DNA of 64,000 nucleotides from JBGPTF01 sp041490445. Lineage in GTDB: Bacteria > Acidobacteriota > Terriglobia > Acidiferrales > UBA7541. The translations under genes were made by a program, and so were the position numbers. Positions 15,022-23,877 of this stretch are shown piece after piece (the stretch's first letter is position 1; each line of letters starts with the position of its first letter). The stretch is from assembly GCA_041490445.1 (NCBI GenBank), contig JBGPTF010000020.1:1-64000 (forward strand). Reading direction: 5' to 3'. Under the pieces are notes generated by a model. The model did no database searches and was not told where the DNA came from. It worked only from the letters and a program-made list of their open reading frames with translations.

Positions 15022-16209
15022 ATGAGCAAGGCGAGAGTGCTGGTTGGCACACGGAAGGGCGCGTTTATCCTGACCTCGGATGGAAAACGGCAGCAGTGGG
15101 ACGTCAGCGGCCCCCATTTTGCGGGCTGGGAGATTTATCACCTCAAGGGATCACCCGCCGACCCGAACCGGCTGTACGCGTCGCAGACAAGCGGGTGGTT
15201 CGGGCAGGTCATTCAACGCTCCGATGACGGCGGCAAAACATGGCTTCAACCCGGAACACCGCCTGGCGAACCGACCACCGCGCCGGACGGCATGCCGAAG
15301 GGTGAAAGCAACAAGTTCGTTTACGACACATCCGCGCAAACCGGCAAACCGCTCAACACGCACCAGTCGTACGACGGCACGGCCCACTCGTGGGAGTTCA
15401 AGCGAGTCTGGCATCTCGAGCCTTCGCTCACCGATCCAGACACCGTCTTTGCCGGGGTGGAAGACGCGGCCTTGTTCCGCTCGACCGATGGCGGGCAAAC
15501 GTGGCAGGAACTCGCCGGACTGCGCGGCCACGGCACTGGGCCCCGGTGGCAGCCGGGCGCCGGTGGAATGTGCCTGCACACGATTCTTCTCGACCCGAGC
15601 AACCCCAGCCGGATTTTCATCGCCATTTCTGCCGCGGGCGCGTTCCGCACCGACGACGCCGGCAAGACGTGGAAACCGATCAATCGCGGACTTGTCTCGC
15701 AGCACATTCCCGAACCGACTGCGGAGGTCGGCCACTGCGTGCACCGCATCGCGATGCACCGGTCGCGTCCGAATGTGCTGTTCATGCAGAAGCACTGGGA
15801 CGTGATGCGCACCGACGATGCGGGAGATTCGTGGCAGGAAGTAAGCGGAAACCTGCCGACGGATTTCGGGTTTGTGATTGACGTACACGCGCACGAGCCG
15901 GAGACCATCTACGTCGTCCCGATCAAGAGCGACTCGGAGCATTATCCCCCTGACGGGAAGCTGCGCGTGTACCGCAGCCGCACAGGCGGAAACGAGTGGG
16001 AGGCGCTCACGAAAGGCCTGCCGCAGAGCAACTGCTACGTCAATGTGCTGCGCGACGCGATGGCGGTGGATTCGCTGGACAAGTGCGGCGTGTATTTCGG
16101 CACCACGGGCGGGCAGGTGTACGCGTCGGCCGATGCCGGCGACTCCTGGGCGCCCATCGTCCGAGATCTTCCGACCGTCCTTTCGGTGGAGGTCCAGACG
16201 CTGCCATGA
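15022..16209 (+). CDS. BNR/VPS10-type beta-propeller protein, cytoplasmic
   Basis: 395 residues, starting MSKARVLVGTRKGAFILTSDG. Asp-box repeats are clear: SDDGGKTWLQP, STDGGQTWQEL, TDDAGKTWKPI, TDDAGDSWQEV and SADAGDSWAPI. These mark a sialidase/sortilin-like propeller, often annotated as glycosyl hydrolase although sialidase active-site residues are not evident. There is no signal peptide. The stop overlaps the ATG of a MoaD/ThiS-like gene (ATGA), so the pair is translationally coupled. This pairing points to a shared, unknown role, perhaps sulfur or cofactor handling. Confidence 0.75.
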   Translation: MSKARVLVGTRKGAFILTSDGKRQQWDVSGPHFAGWEIYHLKGSPADPNRLYASQTSGWFGQVIQRSDDGGKTWLQPGTPPGEPTTAPDGMPKGESNKFVYDTSAQTGKPLNTHQSYDGTAHSWEFKRVWHLEPSLTDPDTVFAGVEDAALFRSTDGGQTWQELAGLRGHGTGPRWQPGAGGMCLHTILLDPSNPSRIFIAISAAGAFRTDDAGKTWKPINRGLVSQHIPEPTAEVGHCVHRIAMHRSRPNVLFMQKHWDVMRTDDAGDSWQEVSGNLPTDFGFVIDVHAHEPETIYVVPIKSDSEHYPPDGKLRVYRSRTGGNEWEALTKGLPQSNCYVNVLRDAMAVDSLDKCGVYFGTTGGQVYASADAGDSWAPIVRDLPTVLSVEVQTLP

Positions 16210-16502
16210 TCCGAGTTGTGCTCCCGCCGCACCTGCGAACGCTGGCGCGCGTCAACGGTGATTTGGAGATCGAGATTGAGGGGCAGGCCACGCAGCGTTC
16301 GGTCCTCGACGCGATCGAGACCCGCTATCCGATGCTGCGCGGCACGATTCGCGATCACGTTACCCAACAGCGCCGGCCGTTCCTGCGGTTCTTCGCCTGC
16401 GAGGAAGATTTGTCGCACGAGCCGCCGGACGCTCCACTGCCCGACGCGGTCGCGTCGGGGGCCGAACCCTTCTTCATCATCGGGGCCATCGCCGGCGGCT
16501 AA
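16206..16502 (+). CDS. MoaD/ThiS-family ubiquitin-like protein
   Basis: 98 residues, starting MIRVVLPPHLRTLARV, with a beta-grasp pattern, an RSVLDAIETRYPML helix and a C-terminal GAIAGG. The terminal Gly-Gly is the carboxylated/thiocarboxylated end used by MoaD, ThiS and other sulfur carriers. The gene overlaps the propeller gene by four bases. No moa or thi gene is nearby, so it may serve a special sulfur-transfer or conjugation task with the propeller protein. Family call is good; the pathway is not known. Confidence 0.75.
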   Translation: MIRVVLPPHLRTLARVNGDLEIEIEGQATQRSVLDAIETRYPMLRGTIRDHVTQQRRPFLRFFACEEDLSHEPPDAPLPDAVASGAEPFFIIGAIAGG

Positions 16503-16671
16503 GGGCGACTCCCTCGCCACGCTCGGCCGTTTCGAAGCGGCGCGAGAGGAAATCGAGCGCACGGGATGGCTCAAGCGCGACGGACGGGGGCGCGAGCTGC
16601 CCCTCGAGCGCACCCGAGAGCGCACGAACGGCTCAACGCCTGCCGATCAACTGTGGCTGAAGCGATTGCGT

Positions 16672-17925
16672 CTACGGCTGGGGTTTGAGGCTGAAGGTAA
16701 TGCCGCGCTGCCAGTTTTCGTTCACCGTGCGTTGCAGGTCGAGCTGCTCGATGGGAATGCTGTTGTCGGCGCCGTAGGACGTGACGTAGTGCAGGCGCCC
16801 GCCCTCCAGCCAGTATTCGGTGACGCCGTAGATGGAGCCGTCTTTCAGCACGAGCAGAGCAAGCGGCGCCGGCGGCGCAGGTTCCAGTTGCTGTTCGGGC
16901 TGTTGTCCGACCGGCTCGGGTGGCAGCCAAATCACCGAGTCTGCCGGTGGGGCAGTGTACGCAGGCTCTTCTTCCGGCTGCGCGGCGGCGTTCGCGTCAT
17001 ACGATGCCGCGTTGTAGTAGTTGTACGGCCAGAATCCAAAAGGCGCGAATCCGAACGTGCAGAGCCGCACTCGCGGGAAGAACGGCCGCGGGAACGGACA
17101 CACGGTCGTGAAGCCGTTGAAGAAGCAGCCGGGCCGCAAGAATGGATTCCCCCCGAAGAAGAAAAAGTCCTGGCGGCCGCGCGAGAGCCCGAATCCGATG
17201 GAGAAGCCGCTGCCGAAACGGTCGCGGCCGAAAGAGCGGAAGCGGTGGGAATGGTCGAACCGAGGCTGCGGGCGCATAGACAGGAAAACCCGGGAACCGA
17301 CCCGAGGGGCTGCTGGCGCGGACGGCGCGAGACTCACTGTGCCGGCGAAAAAGGGTCGCGCTCGAACGGGCATGAGGATCCGAGACGGCGGGCCGGCAAA
17401 AGTCCGTGGCGAAGAAATCCTCGCAGGACGCGCAGCAGACCATCCGTTTGTGGGAGCCACGACATGACCTGGATATGTTGGCCGTGGCGGCGCATGCCAC
17501 ACGCTTCTGCCCGGCGCAACCGCGCTTCCGTTCGCTGGGGCATAAACGAGCGGTTGATTTGCGCGGAGGATCATCGAGGAGCGCGCCGCGCGGCCCTGGG
17601 AGGGAGATCCCGCGAATCCTGTAGCGGGTGGCGCCAGAAAACGATTGGGGCCGTAGTTCCCTGCCGGAGCGGGACGCGCAGCGGGCTGCGAAGAAAACTG
17701 TGAAGCTGGCGGGGCGATGGAACGAAACACCATTCCACTCGAAACTCGCGGCGCAGCCGCAGGATGCGACGCAGGTGCGGGAGCGCCAGCGCGGCTGCCG
17801 ACATGACCGCCGCTCTGACCACCTCCGCCCGGCGCTCGCTGCTGTGCAGACGCAGGAATTACGGCGAGGCATGCGAGGGCCATTATCGCTGTCAACTTGC
17901 TTCGAAGAAGGCGCTGGGGCTCCAT
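16672..17925 (-). CDS. Secreted low-complexity Pro/Ala/Arg-rich protein
   Basis: About 417 residues. The ATG at 17925 has GGAGG nine bases upstream. A signal peptide (IMALACLAVIPASAQ) is followed by ~270 residues rich in Gly, Ala, Pro, Arg and Phe, with no fold I recognise. The last ~60 residues (LVLKDGSIYGVTEYWLEGG and IPIEQLDLQRTVNEN) form a short conserved beta domain often seen at the end of acidobacterial secreted proteins. Likely an envelope structural protein. TATACT at 17969-17964 is a good -10 for it. Confidence 0.55.
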   Translation of the reverse strand: MEPQRLLRSKLTAIMALACLAVIPASAQQRAPGGGGQSGGHVGSRAGAPAPASHPAAAPRVSSGMVFRSIAPPASQFSSQPAARPAPAGNYGPNRFLAPPATGFAGSPSQGRAARSSMILRANQPLVYAPANGSAVAPGRSVWHAPPRPTYPGHVVAPTNGWSAARPARISSPRTFAGPPSRILMPVRARPFFAGTVSLAPSAPAAPRVGSRVFLSMRPQPRFDHSHRFRSFGRDRFGSGFSIGFGLSRGRQDFFFFGGNPFLRPGCFFNGFTTVCPFPRPFFPRVRLCTFGFAPFGFWPYNYYNAASYDANAAAQPEEEPAYTAPPADSVIWLPPEPVGQQPEQQLEPAPPAPLALLVLKDGSIYGVTEYWLEGGRLHYVTSYGADNSIPIEQLDLQRTVNENWQRGITFSLKPQP

Positions 17926-18050
17926 CAAGGGGATCCTCCTCTCAGGAGAGCTTCACTGCGCTGAGTATACTCCTTTAGAGCCAGAGCGGCGGAAAATGGT
18001 TGCAGCAGGCCGCTCCATCAAACCTCCTTCTGACCAGAATTCCGCGGTCG

Positions 18051-18833
18051 CTAGGAGTTGACTGCCGCGGGAGCGCGGCGAACGGACATAAGAAGAACGG
18101 CACCGGCGAGGATTGAGACGAGACTCATTACCTGCGCGTTCGACATGCCGAAAAATACGCGCGGGTTGATGCGAATGAATTCGACGAAGAACCGTGCGAG
18201 ACCAGTGAGAAGCAGGTAGCACGCAAAGACATATCCGGCGGGCCTTGCCGGCGGCGCCTTCTTCCCAGTTCCCTGCACCGCTGCACCGAGTCTCCACAAA
18301 ATCCAGAAGATCACGAGCGCGGCAAGAAATTCGTAGATGGGCGTGGGATGGACGCGAGCGGTTGTCGGCACGATGCCGTTCGGGAAACTCATGCCCCAGG
18401 GCAGCGACGTCGGGATGCCGTAGTCGCCATCGCCCGAGGTGAGGCAGCCCAGCCGCCCCACGCCGTAGCCAAGGGCCGCCGCCGGCGATGCCAGATCGAA
18501 CATCCTCAACACAGGAATGCGGAAATGCCGGGCGATCAAGACGAGCGTGAGGAAGCCGCCGAGCAATCCACCAAACCAGGCAAGGCCAGTGCGGCTGAAA
18601 AACAACTCGAAGGGGTGTTCGAAGAATTCGCGCGGCGATTCAAACAAGTGATAGAGCTTCGCGCCGACGACGCCCGCGATCCCCGCGACGCCGATAATCA
18701 TTTCGGGCTCGAGCGCGAGCTGGCGGCGCCGCACGTCCGCCCGCAGGATGAGATACGCGACGGCGAGTCCGGTGGCGGCAAGCAAGCCGTACGTCGGCAA
18801 CGTTAACGGACCAAGGTGGAGATAGGGAAGCAC
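18051..18833 (-). CDS. lgt: Prolipoprotein diacylglyceryl transferase
   Basis: 260 residues with seven hydrophobic segments. Lgt moves a diacylglyceryl group from phosphatidylglycerol onto the lipobox cysteine of prolipoproteins at the inner membrane. The signature region GYGVGRLGCLTSGDGDYG corresponds to the Lgt GRxGNFxNxE motif in a divergent form; HPTPIYEF near 165 is also typical. The start is GTG. A TATACT box ends exactly eight bases upstream and there is no ribosome site, suggesting a leaderless mRNA. Client lipoproteins in this window include Pal and the mini-lipoprotein. Confidence 0.85.
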   Translation of the reverse strand: MLPYLHLGPLTLPTYGLLAATGLAVAYLILRADVRRRQLALEPEMIIGVAGIAGVVGAKLYHLFESPREFFEHPFELFFSRTGLAWFGGLLGGFLTLVLIARHFRIPVLRMFDLASPAAALGYGVGRLGCLTSGDGDYGIPTSLPWGMSFPNGIVPTTARVHPTPIYEFLAALVIFWILWRLGAAVQGTGKKAPPARPAGYVFACYLLLTGLARFFVEFIRINPRVFFGMSNAQVMSLVSILAGAVLLMSVRRAPAAVNS

Positions 18834-18959
18834 GGCGGGACAGTATACATGACGCGTCAGATTGTGCGCGCCAAATGAAATGATGCCGGAGCGGGTTGCC
18901 GTTTGCGGAGAAAGTCGAAAACCGAACCGCCCCCATGTGAAATGCGGGCGAGCTCGCGA

Positions 18960-20024
18960 TTACTTCCCGTACTCGAGGACGACGAAGGAGTCCGGGAGCA
19001 TCGCCGGGCGCGGCCGGGGATTCTCCGCGGTGGCGGCCGGCGTCGGCCCGAATTCCGCAGTGACGAGGAACACGTGGTGCGTTTTCTCGTCCACCGCCAT
19101 CGTGCGCGCGCCGCGCTGCGTTGAAACGTTTTCGACAACCTTGAACTCGTAGGGAGTGTCTTCGTGAATGACGGTGAGCGTTCCGTCTCCGTTGGAGGAA
19201 AACGCAAGCCCCGTCTCCGAATCAAACGCGGTGGCGTCCACGCCTCGGCCGATGGGCAACGTCTTCATCACGAATCCGTTCTTCGCGTCGATCACGGCCA
19301 GCACCTCATTGTGGCAGCCGGAAAAAAGCCGGTGGTTCTTCGTGTCCATGGACAGCCCGGAAGGGGATTCGCAGCCCTTGATCGGCCAGTGATCGAGCAC
19401 TTTCAGGTTTTCGGAATCGATCCGCACCAATTCGCTCTTGTCCTCGATGTTCACGAACACGTGTCCCGCGCCGTCGGCCGCGGCAAATTCCGGTTTGCCG
19501 CCGAGAGGGATCGTGGCCGCAACCGTGAGGTTGACGGGGTCGATGGCGGTTGCGCTGCCACCGCGGCCGTTGAAGGCGAAAACGCGATTCGATCCGGGGT
19601 CGTAGATGATGGCGTCGGGATTCTCTCCGGTCGGAACATGCCCGATCACCTTGAGCGTGAGCAGGTCGAACGCGGTGACGTTATTGCCTCGGCCGTTGCT
19701 GATGAAGCCGCGGTTCAAGCTGGAAATCAGCGCGATGCCGTGCACGCCGGGTGTGTCGGGAATGTCGCCAACCACTTTGCCATTGTCCGCATCAAGCACC
19801 ATGACGTGCGTGCCGCGCGAGATATACACGCGCCGCGCCTCGGAATCGACGGTCAGATAATCCCAGAAGCCTTCGCCGCCAATCTTGTACGTGCGCAGCA
19901 GGTGGTATCCGGGCGCCTGCGCTCGTACTGTCGTGGGCCGGGCAAGCCACAGCGCCACAACACAACTGAGGCCCACAAGTCCGCCTGCCACAGCGCGCCC
20001 CAAGTACCTATCGCGAGATCGCAT
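18960..20024 (-). CDS. Secreted YVTN-type beta-propeller protein
   Basis: 354 residues. An N-terminal anchor or signal (AVAGGLVGLSCVVALWLARPTTVRAQ) precedes seven ~42-residue blades such as RRVYISRGTHVMVLDADNGKV and NRVFAFNGRGGSATAIDP. These are YVTN/NHL-like propeller repeats found in surface proteins that bind other proteins or sugars. The start MRSRDRYL was chosen over a frame to 20084 because a TTGACT/TACGAT promoter lies between them. No catalytic residues are seen. Confidence 0.7.
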   Translation of the reverse strand: MRSRDRYLGRAVAGGLVGLSCVVALWLARPTTVRAQAPGYHLLRTYKIGGEGFWDYLTVDSEARRVYISRGTHVMVLDADNGKVVGDIPDTPGVHGIALISSLNRGFISNGRGNNVTAFDLLTLKVIGHVPTGENPDAIIYDPGSNRVFAFNGRGGSATAIDPVNLTVAATIPLGGKPEFAAADGAGHVFVNIEDKSELVRIDSENLKVLDHWPIKGCESPSGLSMDTKNHRLFSGCHNEVLAVIDAKNGFVMKTLPIGRGVDATAFDSETGLAFSSNGDGTLTVIHEDTPYEFKVVENVSTQRGARTMAVDEKTHHVFLVTAEFGPTPAATAENPRPRPAMLPDSFVVLEYGK

Positions 20025-20060
20025 CTGTTCTTTCTCTCCACCAGACGAATGTAGCGCGCC

Positions 20061-20089
20061 ATCGTATGCCGCACGCCCCCTCAAGTCAA
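20061..20089 (-). promoter_or_regulatory. Sigma-70-like promoter for the YVTN propeller gene
   Basis: TTGACT (20089-20084) and TACGAT (20066-20061), read on the minus strand, are exactly 17 bases apart and sit ~40 bases before the ATG at 20024. Confidence 0.5.
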
Positions 20090-20229
20090 TTGCTACCGCG
20101 ACGCGTCGGGGAATGGAGAAATACTGCGAACGAACACACTGGTTGCGGGATCAGGCCGTGCTGGCATAGGATGCGCGCACGACGAGAAGAAATGTCGCAA
20201 GTGGCGCGTGGCCGCAGTCTGCAGGAGGG

Positions 20230-20760
20230 ATGAGAATGCAATTTGCGAAACGCTTTTCGTTTTTTGCCGCGCTACTTTTCGCGGGCTGTACGTCTCTGAA
20301 CGCACAGGGCGTGCCGGAAAGGCCGGTGGTCAACCACGCCGCCACGGCAAGATTCGCGCCCGTCTCCAACTTCCCGGAATGCGCGACGGCGCACCTGGAA
20401 CGCGGCGACCCCGCTTCGGGCCCGGCGACATTCCTTTTGCGGATGACTGCCGGGTGCGAGGTGCCGTGGCACTGGCACACGGCCGACGAGAGTTTGCTGA
20501 TGGTCAGCGGCAGCCTGAGCTTGCACTCTAAGGTCGAGCGGCCGGCAGCGGCGCGGCATAGCGACTATGTTTTCATGCCCGCAAAGCACGTGCATGCGGT
20601 GAAGTGCCTCGGCGCCGATCCCTGTGAATTGTTCCTCGTTTCTGGCGGGGCGTTTGACATCCACTACGTGGATAAAACCGGCAATGAGATCCCCATGACC
20701 GAAGCAGTCGAAGCCGCTACGCCTGCGAAAAAGCCAGAAAACGAAAAACCACAAATGTAA
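20230..20760 (+). CDS. Secreted cupin protein
   Basis: 176 residues. The leader FAALLFAGCTSLNAQ may be a lipoprotein signal (FAGC). A single cupin barrel follows, with the metal-binding HWH at CEVPWHWHTADESLLMVSG and a second His in PAKHVHAVKC, close to the G(x)5HxH(x)3-4E(x)6G pattern. The tail is Lys/Glu/Pro-rich. The ATG has AGGAGGG upstream and a TTGCGG/TAGGAT promoter near 20140-20170. Secreted cupins of this type bind metal; the substrate is unknown. Confidence 0.7.
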   Translation: MRMQFAKRFSFFAALLFAGCTSLNAQGVPERPVVNHAATARFAPVSNFPECATAHLERGDPASGPATFLLRMTAGCEVPWHWHTADESLLMVSGSLSLHSKVERPAAARHSDYVFMPAKHVHAVKCLGADPCELFLVSGGAFDIHYVDKTGNEIPMTEAVEAATPAKKPENEKPQM

Positions 20761-20875
20761 CGCGTCGGCCCGTGAGTTCTCCCTCATTGCCTGGACGACA
20801 GCACGGGCAGAGATGGCCTGCTTCGAGGCTCCGCTCCTGTTCTTCAGCGGCCAATTTCCGTTATCATCGCGCGCG

Positions 20876-22456
20876 ATGCGGAAACGAATCACGATTGCCC
20901 GGGATTGGCTGCTGGGGTCCGCGCCCGGGCGCTTGCTGCCGCGTTGGCTGTTCCTTCGCGGCCTCGGCCTGATCTACTTTTCCGCATTTTATTCTCTCGC
21001 CTTCCAAATCCAGGGCCTGATCGGGCCGAATGGAATCCTTCCCGTGAAGCCGTATCTCGAAGCAGTCACGCTGCACCTCGGCTCGGCGCGATTCTGGTAT
21101 GCGCCAACGGCGCTGTGGTTCTCGTCCGGCACGCACGCGCTTGCGGCGCTTTGGATCATGGGGATGATCGCCTCGATCCTGCTCGTGCTGAACCTCTGGC
21201 CGCGCGGCTCGCTGGTGATCTGCATCCTTTGCTATCTGTCCTTCATCGCCGCGGCGCAGGATTTTTCATCCTACCAGTCAGACGGAATGCTGCTCGAAGC
21301 GGGGTTTCTGAGTTTCTTCTTCGCGCCTCGAGGGCTGCAACCGGGGCTCGGAGAAAGGCATCCGCCTTCGCGCGTCTTTTATCTTCTGCTGCTGTGGTTG
21401 TGGTTCCGTATTTATTTCGAATCCGGTGTGGCGAAATGGATGGGAGGCGACCCCCAATGGCGGCATCTGACGGCGATGGACCAGTATTATCAAAACGGCC
21501 CGCTGCCCACCTGGATCGGCTGGTATGTGGAGCAATTGCCGCACTGGTTCCACGCCGCCGCCGCGGCGCTCACGCTCGCGCTGGAGATATTTCTCGTCTG
21601 GCTGGCGGTACTGCCCCGGCGCTGGCGCATCCTGTGCTTCTGCATCGTGACGCCCTGGCAGGCGATGATCATCCTGACGGCGAACTACACGTTCCTGAAT
21701 TATCTGGTGCTGCTGCTCGGCGTGTCGTTGCTTGACGACCGCCTCTTCGCGCGATGGATGCCTCACCGCTTGTCTCTGCCATCTGCGGAACCCCCGTTGC
21801 CTGCAACGCAGAATGGGCATTTCGGGCACGCTGCAAAAGCCCTTCATCGCTGGGTTGGGATGTTTTTTGCGGCGTGGATTTTCTATGCGACGGCGGCCCA
21901 GCTTGTGTGGATGTTCTCCCCTGCCCTGCCGCTGCCGGCCGGCCCGGTGCAGGCGCTCGAGCCGTTTCGGATTGCGAACCAGTTCGGTTTATTCGGGCGG
22001 ATGACCCTCGGGCGTTACGAAATCGAATTCCAGGGCTCCGAGGACGGCCTTACCTGGACCGCTTATCCCTTCCGCTACAAGCCGCAAGATCCAAAGGACG
22101 CGCCGCGCATCTATGCGCCCTACCAACCGCGCTTCGACTGGAATCTCTGGTTCGCTTCGCTGGGTTCGTGGCGTGAGAATCTTTTCGTACTGCATGCGCA
22201 GGAACGCTTGCTTGAAGGAAGCGGCGCGGTAGTTTCGCTTTTTGCCGGAAATCCGTTTCCGAAAGGCCCGCCGCGCTACGTGCGCACGGTGGTCTGGCAA
22301 TACTGGTTCACCGATCGCGCCACGAAGCGGGCCAAACACGTGTGGTGGCGCAGGAAGATGCTGGGATTGTATTCGCCGACGCTCGAGCGCGGACCTGACG
22401 GATCCATTGGGATTGTGCGGTTTCCCGGCGGCACGATCATGGCCCCGCCGGAATAA
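20876..22456 (+). CDS. Lipase maturation factor (LMF1)-like membrane protein
   Basis: 526 residues with about eight to ten membrane segments. The pattern YLSFIAAAQDFSSYQSDGMLLEAGFLS, the block YFESGVAKWMGGDPQW and the C-terminal WYRK-like region (RFDWNLWFASLGSW) match the LMF family, which in animals folds dimeric lipases in the ER. In bacteria its clients are unknown. TATCAT ends eight bases before the ATG with no ribosome site, suggesting a leaderless mRNA; a longer frame from 20813 would start inside the promoter. Confidence 0.8.
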   Translation: MRKRITIARDWLLGSAPGRLLPRWLFLRGLGLIYFSAFYSLAFQIQGLIGPNGILPVKPYLEAVTLHLGSARFWYAPTALWFSSGTHALAALWIMGMIASILLVLNLWPRGSLVICILCYLSFIAAAQDFSSYQSDGMLLEAGFLSFFFAPRGLQPGLGERHPPSRVFYLLLLWLWFRIYFESGVAKWMGGDPQWRHLTAMDQYYQNGPLPTWIGWYVEQLPHWFHAAAAALTLALEIFLVWLAVLPRRWRILCFCIVTPWQAMIILTANYTFLNYLVLLLGVSLLDDRLFARWMPHRLSLPSAEPPLPATQNGHFGHAAKALHRWVGMFFAAWIFYATAAQLVWMFSPALPLPAGPVQALEPFRIANQFGLFGRMTLGRYEIEFQGSEDGLTWTAYPFRYKPQDPKDAPRIYAPYQPRFDWNLWFASLGSWRENLFVLHAQERLLEGSGAVVSLFAGNPFPKGPPRYVRTVVWQYWFTDRATKRAKHVWWRRKMLGLYSPTLERGPDGSIGIVRFPGGTIMAPPE

Positions 22457-22587
22457 TCACCAGCCACCGCGTAGGCAAGCTCGCCGGTCCCGTCGTGGCC
22501 GGGCCTGGAATGTGGGCACCCGGCAGTTGGAACAAGGCAGGCGGCGCTGCTAGACTTCGAGACGCGTTCCTAGAGGAGGTTGCCGCA

Positions 22588-23022
22588 ATGGTTGCGTGGA
22601 CTCTGGTATTTCACGTGGTTGGCTTCGTGATGTGGATCGGCGGACTGATGATCGCCACGCAGGTGCTGATGCAGCACGCGGAAGCGGCGACAGAAGATGC
22701 GCGGCGCGCCCTGGGCACGCTCGCGAACAAAGTCATGAGTTCGATGGCGCTCCCCGGGGCCCTGCTGGCTCTGGTCAGCGGCGCCATCCTCGTCGTGATA
22801 AATCCTGCGTATTACCTCCACGCCCGCTGGCTGCAGCTCAAGCTGGTGTGCGTCCTGATCCTCATCGTGCTGCACCTGGTGGGCGCGTCGCGCGCCAGGG
22901 ACGTGCTGGCCGGGCGCGCCACTGCAACGCGCGGCGAATGGCTTCGCCTGCACATCTTCATCTCGCTGGTATTTCTCAGCATCCTGATTTTCGTTCTGCC
23001 GGTCGCCGTGAACTGGCGCTGA
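22588..23022 (+). CDS. HemJ/CopD-like four-helix membrane protein
   Basis: 144 residues, four membrane helices. The first, WTLVFHVVGFVMWIGGLMIATQ, followed by MQHAEA, matches the HemJ/CopD superfamily, where HemJ oxidises protoporphyrinogen IX and CopD moves copper. Conserved histidines sit in helix 1 and in the HLVGASRARDVL region. GAGGAGGT lies seven bases before the ATG, which fixes this start over an upstream frame. No heme genes are adjacent, so HemJ versus CopD stays open. Confidence 0.65.
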   Translation: MVAWTLVFHVVGFVMWIGGLMIATQVLMQHAEAATEDARRALGTLANKVMSSMALPGALLALVSGAILVVINPAYYLHARWLQLKLVCVLILIVLHLVGASRARDVLAGRATATRGEWLRLHIFISLVFLSILIFVLPVAVNWR

Positions 23023-23088
23023 TCTGCAGCCGGCGAGGCGCGCCGCCCTTCGCCGCGTCTGCTGGCCAGCGCATTCAGAGCGAATCAA

Positions 23089-23117
23089 TTGACTTTCTTG
23101 CACACTCGGTGTAGAAG
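23089..23117 (+). promoter_or_regulatory. Promoter immediately upstream of 23125
   Basis: TTGACT (23089-23094) and TAGAAG (23112-23117) with a 17-base spacer. The -10 ends seven bases before the ATG, so transcription would begin at or next to the start codon. Confidence 0.55.
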
Positions 23118-23124
23118 CGCACAA

Positions 23125-23592
23125 ATGTTTCTTCTGCAGAACCCATTGCCTCTGGCCGCTGCTCCGCTGTTCGCAGTGAAGGATATTGCTTCGTTTGTGG
23201 GCGGCGGACTCGTCGGCGTCCTGATCAATCAGTTTTACTCGCGTCGCCAGGCGAGAACAGAGGTTTCGCTGAAGCTGATTGATCACTATTTCGAAATGTA
23301 CGGCGATCTCGAAGCCGCGAATACCTATCTTGCGGGGCCGCTTCCTGTTCCCCTGCCGGAGCTCACACAGGAAGAAGCCAAGGCCCTGAACATTGTTCGC
23401 AAGGTGGCGGATTGGTTTGACACTGTCGGGCGGCTCTACGGCAGCGGATACGCTAATCGCCGGCTGCTGGATGAGGTGGGGATCGGGGATTTGATGATTC
23501 AATTCCGGCGCCAGCTTGAGAATCACCCGCGCAATTGCAATGCGCACACGCAGTGGCGCAATCTGTTCGCCTATCCCGGGAAACCGGACTGA
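23125..23592 (+). CDS. Unknown membrane-anchored protein with AGPLPxP motif (trio gene 1)
   Basis: 155 residues. A hydrophobic N-terminus (PLAAAPLFAVKDIASFVGGGLVGVLINQF) is followed by YSRRQARTEV, so the chain is likely anchored with its helical bulk in the cytoplasm, as in DUF4760-like proteins. Around residue 70 comes TYLAGPLPVPLPELT. The same AGPLPxP motif occurs in the next two genes. Nine bases separate it from the following gene, suggesting an operon. No family firmly recognised. Confidence 0.55.
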   Translation: MFLLQNPLPLAAAPLFAVKDIASFVGGGLVGVLINQFYSRRQARTEVSLKLIDHYFEMYGDLEAANTYLAGPLPVPLPELTQEEAKALNIVRKVADWFDTVGRLYGSGYANRRLLDEVGIGDLMIQFRRQLENHPRNCNAHTQWRNLFAYPGKPD

Positions 23593-23600
23593 GGTGAACT

Positions 23601-23834
23601 ATGCTGAAGGAAAGAGACGTCCGGGAGACGAACCTGGTCCATCAGACGATAACGGGTGTGCGCACGAAGCTGGATGACTTGGTTGACCTGTTTCGCGTTC
23701 GATGGCGCGCGATGGCGGGCCCTCTTCCGCTGCCAAAGGAAAAGCCGAAGAGCGACAGTCCCGGCTCACCGGGTACCGGCGGAGGAGGAAGCACCGGCGA
23801 CACTGGTGGCGAGCAGAAGGAAAAGACAAAATGA
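23601..23834 (+). CDS. Unknown small protein with AGPLPxP motif (trio gene 2)
   Basis: 77 residues. A predicted helix (TGVRTKLDDLVDLFRVRWRA) leads into MAGPLPLPKEKPK, then a disordered Ser/Gly/Thr-rich tail ending in lysines. GAGGTG sits upstream of the ATG. It shares the helix-AGPLPxP layout with the genes on either side. Looks like a short adaptor or a peptide that binds a common partner. No family recognised. Confidence 0.5.
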   Translation: MLKERDVRETNLVHQTITGVRTKLDDLVDLFRVRWRAMAGPLPLPKEKPKSDSPGSPGTGGGGSTGDTGGEQKEKTK

Positions 23835-23877
23835 GCCTCTTCGAAGGAATCGTTAGGTTCACCACAGGAGTCTCTCG

